A DNA stretch of 13,496 nucleotides, taken from assembly GCA_002399505.1 (NCBI GenBank), contig DHDT01000065.1, positions 187 through 13,682 on the forward strand. Reading direction: 5' to 3'. Below, piece after piece: positions 7,718 to 13,496 of the stretch (its first letter is position 1; each line of letters opens with the position of its first letter). The notes under the pieces were generated by a model. It saw nothing but the letters and a program-made list of their open reading frames with translations, did not search any database and was not told the origin of the DNA. Source of the DNA: Caryophanales bacterium UBA4869. Lineage in GTDB: Bacteria; Bacillota_I; Bacilli_A; RFN20; CAG-288. Both the position numbers and the translations under genes were made by a program.

Positions 7718-7725
7718 CCTCCTTT
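7718..7725 (-). promoter_or_regulatory. Ribosome binding site deciding the start of the last GH3 gene
   Basis: On the minus strand this reads AAAGGAGG. It lies 9 bases before the ATG at 7708-7706 and only 3 before an in-frame TTG at 7714, so ATG is the better start. It overlaps the TAA stop of the upstream lipoprotein gene (7726-7724), which suggests translational coupling. Confidence 0.75.
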
Positions 7726-8836
7726 ATCTTCCGACTGTCAGCTCGTGGTCTTCTTCGTAGGTGATAGTCACAGAATCATCAGCTGAAATCTTTAGACAAT
7801 CAACGAGAGGTGCTGCACCTGTAGCCGTTGCACCCATAGGGATCTCATTATTGGTAACTAGCTTAATGACATTGTTACCTTTGAGCAGACTGATTTTTGA
7901 GAGAGAAAAATCTTGGAATTTATGTTTCTGCTGAGCACCCATTCCCGGAATATCAGTAAAGGCGATATCGCTGTATTGAACTGCGACATCGTTGACTAAT
8001 ACCTGGTAATTATCGGAAGTCAAAGTGAAGTCCTTCATTTCAGCTGACCATCTGGCAATGAGAACAGCATCAGAAACCGCAATATTAGAAGTAAAATCAA
8101 ATTCAAAGGTTATTCCTTTAGAATACAGGTAGGAAACATAATATCCGTTTGATGCACCCATCGGATAGTCTTTGTCATCACTGACAACCATGGACTTATC
8201 TGAGGCAGCCCCGGAAAAGCCCGGGCCCTGCATATTCCAGAGATTTGGATTATATTCCGCTTCCATGACAGTTGCCTTAAGCCATTTGGCATATAAAGAG
8301 AGATTAGCTTTGACCTTCATTCCCCAAACAGCTCTTGTTGTGCAGGCCGAATCGGAATACCAGTCATCTAGAACATATCCCGTTCTGTCATCAATGGTAG
8401 GAGAAACCAGTTTTGTGTTTTCTTCTACTTTATAAGTTTTAACTAAATTATCATAATTGAAATTCAGTGTTATGGTGTAATAAGTGACACTGTCATCAAG
8501 CCAGGCAGCATATAAAGTGATATCAGAAGTGATAGCCGTCTCAAAATCAAATGAATCAGTTGTCTCGGCGTTAGTGAACCAGCCATCAAAAGTGTATCCG
8601 GTTCTTGTCGGGTCTGTCGGCTTGACGGCCTTTGATCCCTTAGCAACGTCAGAGACTGTCGAAGCAGGTGCGCCTGAATAATTGAGATTGAAAGTGACCT
8701 TCCAGATATCAGCGACTGAAGATGTGCCTGATTCTGAAATCGTATTTGATGATCCGGTCTGATTATTACAGCTTTGCATACTTAATGCCGTAGCGCAAAG
8801 AATTGATAAACTTAGTAATCTTTTTAGATTTTTCAT
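7724..8836 (-). CDS. Lipoprotein with two InlB-type repeats and a carbohydrate-binding-like domain
   Basis: This 370-aa secreted protein probably holds a glycan near the two surface GH3 enzymes. It has a basic, hydrophobic signal peptide ending SMQSC, with Cys23 as the likely lipidation site; the -3 Met is unusual but acceptable. A Ser/Thr-rich spacer (about 24-43) follows. Two Listeria-Bacteroides (Flg_new/InlB B) repeats lie at about 46-113 and 120-186, each with the RTGY...W signature and ending LYAAW or LYAKW. Residues about 190-352 look like a CBM6/35-type beta-sandwich: it opens with MEAEYN, has GNNVIKLV near 320-327, and closes with PLVDCLKI. No catalytic motif is visible. The start ATG has AGAGGA 6 bases upstream. 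It is the middle gene of the operon, 80 bases after the large GH3 gene (with a hairpin between) and 15 bases before the next. The CBM family is a visual guess. Confidence 0.85.
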   Translation of the reverse strand: MKNLKRLLSLSILCATALSMQSCNNQTGSSNTISESGTSSVADIWKVTFNLNYSGAPASTVSDVAKGSKAVKPTDPTRTGYTFDGWFTNAETTDSFDFETAITSDITLYAAWLDDSVTYYTITLNFNYDNLVKTYKVEENTKLVSPTIDDRTGYVLDDWYSDSACTTRAVWGMKVKANLSLYAKWLKATVMEAEYNPNLWNMQGPGFSGAASDKSMVVSDDKDYPMGASNGYYVSYLYSKGITFEFDFTSNIAVSDAVLIARWSAEMKDFTLTSDNYQVLVNDVAVQYSDIAFTDIPGMGAQQKHKFQDFSLSKISLLKGNNVIKLVTNNEIPMGATATGAAPLVDCLKISADDSVTITYEEDHELTVGR

Positions 8837-8858
8837 GATTTTTCCTCTTTATATAAAC

Positions 8859-8902
8859 GAAACAAAGAGAAGCTCTCTTTGATGAAAGCTCCTCTTTGTT
8901 TC
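8859..8902 (-). terminator. Intra-operon hairpin between the large GH3 and lipoprotein genes
   Basis: GAAACAAAGAG (8859-8869) and CTCTTTGTTTC (8892-8902) form a perfect 11-pair stem; after one mismatch, AGCT (8871-8874) can pair with AGCT (8887-8890). It starts 15 bases after the stop of the 1295-aa gene. On the minus strand it is followed by GTTTATAT, a T-rich but imperfect tract, and then the ribosome site of the lipoprotein gene. It may act as a partial terminator or as an mRNA-protecting 3' end that gives more transcript of the first gene than of the next two. No separate promoter is visible in the gap. Confidence 0.7.
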
Positions 8903-8916
8903 ACAGCTAGAATTTC

Positions 8917-11900
8917 TTATTTGTCTTCTCTCTTCTTCTTTAAGACAAGTCCTAATCCAAGAAGAGCAAGGCCTCCGATAATTGAACCGGTAACGGCAAT
9001 AGAGCCTCCGCATCCGCCTTTGCTTTCATCGGCTGAAGTGGAATTGGAAGTGGTAACTGAAGAAGAAGTATTTCCGCCGCTGGTTGTCGGAGCAGTGGGG
9101 ATTTCATACCAACCGGCATATAAGGTAGTGTTCTTTGTGATTCCGGCATTTAAGTCAGCAGCCTTGGTACAGGCGGCATCAGAATACCAGCCAGTGAAGA
9201 TATAACCAGTTCTTGTGGGAGAAGTAATAGGAGTGACAGAAGAACCGTCTTCGACATTCTGAGTGATATCATCAGCTCCGTCATAGTTCATATCAAAGGT
9301 GACAGTGTATTCATCGGCAGGAACAACAATAGTGTATTCCTGAGTGAAAGTATCTGATTGTTTCTGAGGGAAGCCCATCCAGTTTGTACCCATGTAGAAG
9401 CCAGTGGCTTTGACGGTGAAAGTGTAGGTTCCGGCAACAAGAGGAGTACCTGAGATAGTTCCGTCTTTGGCAACTGTTATTCCGCCAGGCAGCTTCTTAT
9501 CATCAGCGACAGAAATTTCAATGCCTTCCGTATATTTTGTGGTATCTAAGCAGTCAGCAGTGAATTTTCCGGAGAAAGCGACTCCAGAAGCGGCATTCTT
9601 CATATCAGAGCCAGTGTAGCCTATGGCATCAGTGACTTTGATAGTGACTGTGGCTTCTTTCTTTACCCAGCCATCAGCAATCATATTGACCTTGATCACA
9701 TAGTTGCCGTTTGCCGCAGTAGTTGTTCCGGAGATAGTTCCATTGGCGGCAAGAGTCAGACCAGCAGGCAGAGTTCCGGAAGAAAGCTCATATCTGGTTC
9801 TGGAAGCACCTAACTCAGACAAGCTTACAGCGATAGACTTGTTAGTCTTGGCACCGTGATAGGCAGTGACAGTGGCATCAGCAAATTTGGTTGTGTCAAT
9901 GCCATTCTTTAAGTATGTGACGTTAGACCAGACAGAGAGACACCACATTGCAGATTCACGGATTGCCAGGTACTGAGACCAAGATTCATGAGTTCCAGTT
10001 GAATTGGTATAGGTGAGTACTTTGTCGTTATCATTCCAGGCAACAGTTTCAGGATCTGCCTGTTTAAAATCAGTCCAGGCAGTAGTATATGATTCAGGAG
10101 TGGTAGTTCCTAAAACCAAATTCAATCCATTCGAGGGCAAAGAAACATTATTGTGATAAGAAGAAGTGTTGGATCCGACAAAAGCATCAGTTTCTGCTAT
10201 GCCTTTAAACTGCCACTCATCTCTGAGTACATTGACGAGTAAGGGTTTGTTGATTGCTGATTCATAAAGACCGATTCTCGGGAAGGAAGCCATAACGCCT
10301 AAGGCACCGCCTTCTTCAATACACATCTGGAAAGGCTTGAGATAGATTTCACGCATCGCCTGTTCAGTGGCATATGTGATGACACCGAAACGATGTGATT
10401 CACTGTCATTCATGGCAAAGTGTTTGACATAGGTGTTGATGCCCTTAGTGGCAACAGCCTTAGTTTCAACAACGGCAAACATACCGGAGATAAATGGATC
10501 TTCAGAATAGTACTGGTAGTTTCTGGCTCCGTAAGGGTTTCTATGCATATTCATACCAGGACCATACCAGGCATTCTGTCCCTTGAGCAGACACTCATTT
10601 CCTATCATGCGGCCTTTTTTGGCAGCTAATTCAAGATTCCAAGTGGTTGCCAATCCAACACCGCCAGGATAGATGGTATCAGGTGTGATTCCCTCAGGAG
10701 AATCTAACTCGATGCCATGGTCTTTTCCAATACGGGATAATTCAGCTGTTGACCAGCCTCCCTGTCCGATAATGGTAAGCAGCTCATTGAAAGTCAGCTG
10801 ATCGAGGAATTCATTCCACTTTTTCTTTCCTTCCGTAGTGGTAGGATCGATGTTCTTCATATCTTTGAGCTGTATCTTAGCAGCAGCAGTAGTTCCGGCA
10901 TCGGCCTGGGTGGGGAGATCATCATTAGCCGGCTTATCTTTATGCTGTCCATAAAGTTTTGCTTCATCGGTATCAAGATCAGCTAATGAGAAATGATGAT
11001 TGATGATGGACTGTAAGTCAGAACCGGATTTAAGTTTGGTTTCTTCAGCAGTAGGACTAACGGCCTTAAAGGAATCAAGATTGCTTCTGGACATTTCGGT
11101 AAAACCAAGACCATCTTTATCTCTTGGGAGGGCAGAATATTTATTGTCAGTTGTAGTCGGAGTTCCGTTAGCGCTTGTCTTATCAACGAGTTTCTTACTG
11201 AATTCATTGTATACAGGCTGACCGGTAACACGATCGTTACGATAGGTTTTTCCGGCCGAAATAACATCGGTCTTGGAATTGATTATCGTGTGGGAATCAG
11301 AACGTAATGAATAGGTGTAAGTGCCAGGATCTAATTCATAGCCATAGAAACCGTTTCCGTTGCTGTCGTCGAAGTCATAGGAAGCCATGTCTTGAACATT
11401 AAAGCTCAGAGTAACTTCTTCAGATTCACCAGGCTCAAGCATATTGGTTTTGGCAAAAGTGCTGAGATTTACTGCTGACTTTTCGATTCCGCCGGCAGTA
11501 TACGGGGCAGAATAGTAAACCTGAACTACTTCTTTGCCGGCAACTTTACCGCTGTTTGTAACAGTGAGTGAAACAGAGATTTGATTATCGGTAGCAGCAT
11601 TTCCGCTCCAATTGATATCACTGTAATCGAAGGTGGTATATGTCAATCCGTGACCAAAGGGATAGAGGACATTGTTTTTATACCAAGTATCGCCATTATC
11701 ACCCTGTAAATCAAACATAGTCTCATAATAGCGGTAGCCGACATAGATTCCCTCTTCATAAGAATCAAAGACGATTTGATTATCAAGGAAAATACCAGGA
11801 GTGCAATCAGAGGAAATAGGGTTGCCGTCACTATCTTTTACATGCCAGTCGGCAGCAGAGTCTTTTCTATTTAGAGTCAGAGTATCGCCAAAGTTCTGAG

Positions 11901-12804
11901 ACGAAGGCATATCGGCAATAACTGTCGGGAAAGTATCTGTCAGATGGCCTGAAGGATTAACTTCACCATTGAGGATCTTTCCTAAAGCCATAAAGCCTGA
12001 TGTTCCAGGAACACCAGCCAAAATAATGCCGTTGATAGCTTCATCTTTGTCTAATTCAGATACTTCAATCTGAGAAGGGCAGTTAAGAACAACAACGATT
12101 TTGTCAAAGTTGTTCTTAGCCAAGGCAATCATGTCTTTTTCATTCTTTGATAACTGCAGATATCCTTTTTCAGAATCGGTTACAGAATCACTCGCATGAT
12201 CCCAGACACCTACTCTTTCAGGATCGAGAGAAGATTCACCGCCAAGTCTTGTGAGAACAACAACAGCGGCATCTCCGTAGTTTCCAAATGAATCAATAAC
12301 ATCGGGAGCCTTGTCATAATCATCAATATCAGTTTCGCCAACGGTATAGTGACCGCTTCCTAAGAAGGAAATGGCAGTTCTATCCGCTCCGGAACGAGAA
12401 TCATCTTCATAAAACTGTTTGATGATCGGATTAGTATGGTAACCGGCTGCTTCTAAAGAATCATAAATTCCTCTGGTATTTGAAGTGACAGAGGAAGCGC
12501 CATTATATGGATTGACAGAGTTCTTTCCTAAAATGGTTACATTCTTGACACCTTTAAAAGGCAATGTTCCATCATTTTTCAAAAGAACCATGCCTTCAGC
12601 GGCAATTTCCTGATCCAATTCATTCGAGGCAGCAACTAAGTCTTCTTTGCTTTCATAATCACAATAATAAGTTCCGTCATAATCCGTATAATATGAGTTC
12701 AGAGAGCGAATGGAAGCTGTAGTGGAACCACTGGCATTACCAAAGATTGCCAATGAACATATGAAAGACAAACTGAGAATAGAAACACATTTGCTTTTAA
12801 TCAT
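8917..12804 (-). CDS. Secreted, C-terminally anchored multidomain GH3 protein, permuted domain order
   Basis: This 1295-aa exoenzyme likely removes sugars from glycans at the cell surface. Domains: signal peptide (1 to about 24, cleavage near FGNA/SG); GH3 sandwich (about 62-330) with LTRLGGESS, Glu190 being the candidate acid/base; FnIII-like domain (about 380-505); a long low-complexity linker (about 510-650); GH3 TIM barrel (about 660-960) with LDSPEG (Asp701), GPGMNMHRNP, ARNYQYYSEDP, Lys794-His795 and the likely nucleophile Asp873 in AETDAF. Two putative Ig-like domains follow (about 980-1060 and 1065-1162, each with a LPAGLT/LPGGIT and GTISGT pattern), then one InlB-type repeat (about 1166-1232), a Ser/Thr linker, GGCGGS (Cys1265), a membrane helix (about 1269-1288) and a KKKREDK tail. 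ATG has AAAGGAGG 5 bases upstream. It is the first gene of the operon. The nucleophile context differs from the usual Ser-Asp-Trp, so specificity is open. Confidence 0.92.
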   Translation of the reverse strand: MIKSKCVSILSLSFICSLAIFGNASGSTTASIRSLNSYYTDYDGTYYCDYESKEDLVAASNELDQEIAAEGMVLLKNDGTLPFKGVKNVTILGKNSVNPYNGASSVTSNTRGIYDSLEAAGYHTNPIIKQFYEDDSRSGADRTAISFLGSGHYTVGETDIDDYDKAPDVIDSFGNYGDAAVVVLTRLGGESSLDPERVGVWDHASDSVTDSEKGYLQLSKNEKDMIALAKNNFDKIVVVLNCPSQIEVSELDKDEAINGIILAGVPGTSGFMALGKILNGEVNPSGHLTDTFPTVIADMPSSQNFGDTLTLNRKDSAADWHVKDSDGNPISSDCTPGIFLDNQIVFDSYEEGIYVGYRYYETMFDLQGDNGDTWYKNNVLYPFGHGLTYTTFDYSDINWSGNAATDNQISVSLTVTNSGKVAGKEVVQVYYSAPYTAGGIEKSAVNLSTFAKTNMLEPGESEEVTLSFNVQDMASYDFDDSNGNGFYGYELDPGTYTYSLRSDSHTIINSKTDVISAGKTYRNDRVTGQPVYNEFSKKLVDKTSANGTPTTTDNKYSALPRDKDGLGFTEMSRSNLDSFKAVSPTAEETKLKSGSDLQSIINHHFSLADLDTDEAKLYGQHKDKPANDDLPTQADAGTTAAAKIQLKDMKNIDPTTTEGKKKWNEFLDQLTFNELLTIIGQGGWSTAELSRIGKDHGIELDSPEGITPDTIYPGGVGLATTWNLELAAKKGRMIGNECLLKGQNAWYGPGMNMHRNPYGARNYQYYSEDPFISGMFAVVETKAVATKGINTYVKHFAMNDSESHRFGVITYATEQAMREIYLKPFQMCIEEGGALGVMASFPRIGLYESAINKPLLVNVLRDEWQFKGIAETDAFVGSNTSSYHNNVSLPSNGLNLVLGTTTPESYTTAWTDFKQADPETVAWNDNDKVLTYTNSTGTHESWSQYLAIRESAMWCLSVWSNVTYLKNGIDTTKFADATVTAYHGAKTNKSIAVSLSELGASRTRYELSSGTLPAGLTLAANGTISGTTTAANGNYVIKVNMIADGWVKKEATVTIKVTDAIGYTGSDMKNAASGVAFSGKFTADCLDTTKYTEGIEISVADDKKLPGGITVAKDGTISGTPLVAGTYTFTVKATGFYMGTNWMGFPQKQSDTFTQEYTIVVPADEYTVTFDMNYDGADDITQNVEDGSSVTPITSPTRTGYIFTGWYSDAACTKAADLNAGITKNTTLYAGWYEIPTAPTTSGGNTSSSVTTSNSTSADESKGGCGGSIAVTGSIIGGLALLGLGLVLKKKREDK

Positions 12805-13043
12805 ATCATCCTCCTTTGTTATTTTTTTCAGCTAGACACGGCTTAAGATTTCGATTTTCCTCCTGTTTTTTTGCCTTTTTTGATAGCTTTCAAACGCCAA
12901 AAGATTTTTGGCCATGCTGTTCTTGGCACAATACCAATAGGTTAGAAAGGGCTTACATTGTTTTCAATCGAAGTTCCTAAACTGACAAAAAAACTTCTCA
13001 AACTTTGAAATACGTTTGCTAAAACAATAAAAAACAAATAAAA
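12805..13043 (-). promoter_or_regulatory. Leader and promoter region of the GH3 operon
   Basis: No gene is seen here. Going toward the ATG at 12804, the region has a small palindrome TCAAACTTTGA (12998-13008); a possible extended -10, TGGTATTGT on the minus strand (12936-12928), with no good -35; a perfect 7-pair hairpin, GCCAAAA/TTTTGGC with a 3-base loop (12896-12912); a TTTGA/TCAAA inverted repeat (12879-12894); and AAAGGAGG (12817-12810). If the promoter is right, the 5' leader is about 115 bases. The inverted repeats could be operator sites or leader structure. None matches a catabolite (cre) consensus well enough to name. Confidence 0.4.
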
Positions 13044-13066
13044 AAAGCCCACTTTCTGTGGACTTT
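13044..13066 (-). terminator. Rho-independent terminator of the sensor kinase gene
   Basis: On the minus strand, AAAGTCCAC pairs with GTGGGCTTT around a 5-base loop (AGAAA); the only non-Watson-Crick pair is a G-U. It is followed by a long T-rich run (TTTTATTTGTTTTTTATTG). It lies about 32 bases after the stop at 13098, so it ends the kinase transcript before the GH3 operon leader begins. Confidence 0.88.
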
Positions 13067-13097
13067 GAGATGGCTATGAACAGAAACTGAAATGCGC

Positions 13098-13496
13098 TTA
13101 TTTTCCCGGGAAGAAAGCAAATAGTGAAAAGCATTGGTTTTCGTCACTTATTTTTAAAATACCGCCATATGATTCAACAATTGTCTGAATTGATTTGCTT
13201 CCGTATCCGTGAAAACCTGATTCATTGTCTTTGGTTGTGACTGGCAGTCCGTTTTGAAAAACTAGTTTTCCTTTGAATGGGTTCTCCTCCATGATGAAAA
13301 CACCGCCGTTTCTCTTTATTACTTTCAGAGAAATGACACGATCGTCTTTATTTTCAAATTTCATAACTGATTCAATTGCGTTGTCAATGATATTGCCAAA
13401 GAGGGAATATAAGTCTGTCTCTGAGATAAAATTCAACAATGATCCATCTGCAATAAAGTGAAGGGCTATATTGTTTTTGAGAAGGATAAACCAAAG
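13098..13496 (-). CDS. GHKL-type sensor histidine kinase, C-terminal ATPase part (5' end outside window)
   Basis: The frame is open to the right edge, so this is the end of a longer protein; the TTG at 13439 is internal. The visible ~132 residues form the ATP-binding domain of AgrC/CitA-like kinases (HATPase_c_5 type). There is ADGSLLNFISETDLYSLFGN leading into the N-box NIIDNAIES, a MEENPF segment where an active kinase usually has an Asn-x-Asn or similar, and the glycine-rich GFHGYGSKSIQ (G-box) that holds ATP. The C-terminus ends in a strand SLFAFFPGK typical of this fold. The phosphorylated His and the membrane sensor part are not in view. Such kinases sense peptides or small molecules and signal to a LytTR- or similar response regulator. 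It points toward the GH3 operon but has its own terminator, so control of that operon is only a possibility. Confidence 0.88.
   Translation of the reverse strand, partial: LWFILLKNNIALHFIADGSLLNFISETDLYSLFGNIIDNAIESVMKFENKDDRVISLKVIKRNGGVFIMEENPFKGKLVFQNGLPVTTKDNESGFHGYGSKSIQTIVESYGGILKISDENQCFSLFAFFPGK

Noticed and set aside
8172..8435. Plus-strand open frames inside the GH3 and lipoprotein genes
   Set aside because: They run antisense to genes with clear domains, have no ribosome sites, and show no recognisable protein features.
12879..12894. TTTGATAGCTTTCAAA as a CcpA cre site
   Set aside because: It has the TGAAAGC half but lacks the central CG and is two bases too short for the 14-base cre consensus, so it is listed only as an unnamed inverted repeat.

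Overview
The window looks like chromosomal DNA from a low-to-moderate GC Gram-positive bacterium (Bacillota), possibly of the Erysipelotrichia type that lives in gut or rumen. The hints are strong AAAGGAGG ribosome binding sites, Listeria-Bacteroides (InlB-type) repeats on secreted proteins, domain-permuted family 3 glycosidases, and an AgrC-like GHKL sensor kinase. This placement is an inference from gene content; there is no rRNA or marker gene. UGG encodes Trp and all three stop codons occur, so the genetic code looks standard.

Left part, plus strand, 1-3170: the end of a surface-polysaccharide operon for a CDP-3,6-dideoxyhexose. It holds the 3' part of CDP-glucose 4,6-dehydratase (rfbG), a complete CDP-4-keto-6-deoxyglucose-3-dehydrase (rfbH, the [2Fe-2S]/PMP 'E1' enzyme), an in-frame-deleted remnant of a nucleotide-sugar epimerase/reductase, and an intact SDR epimerase/reductase that may make the final sugar. 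The last three are joined by ATGA stop-start overlaps.

Middle, 3171-4789: an AT-rich, decaying stretch. It has a promoter with an extended -10, an unrecognised 165-aa gene, a gene-free area with a weak terminator-like hairpin, and a broken choline/ethanolamine kinase (LicA-like) fragment. A strong hairpin terminator then closes the operon that converges from the right.

Right part, minus strand, 12804 down to 4790: a three-gene secreted glycosidase operon. In transcription order it has a 1295-aa surface GH3 enzyme with a C-terminal Gly/Cys membrane anchor, a 370-aa lipoprotein with two InlB-type repeats and a carbohydrate-binding-like domain, and a 972-aa GH3 enzyme with membrane segments at both ends. 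Both GH3 proteins have the reversed domain order (sandwich, FnIII, then TIM barrel). Together they look like an outer-surface machine that binds and trims glycans. An intra-operon hairpin separates the first gene from the other two, and a roughly 290-bp leader with inverted repeats lies upstream.

At the far right, on the same strand, is the 3' end of a GHKL sensor histidine kinase with its own terminator. No tRNA, rRNA, IS element or CRISPR array was seen.
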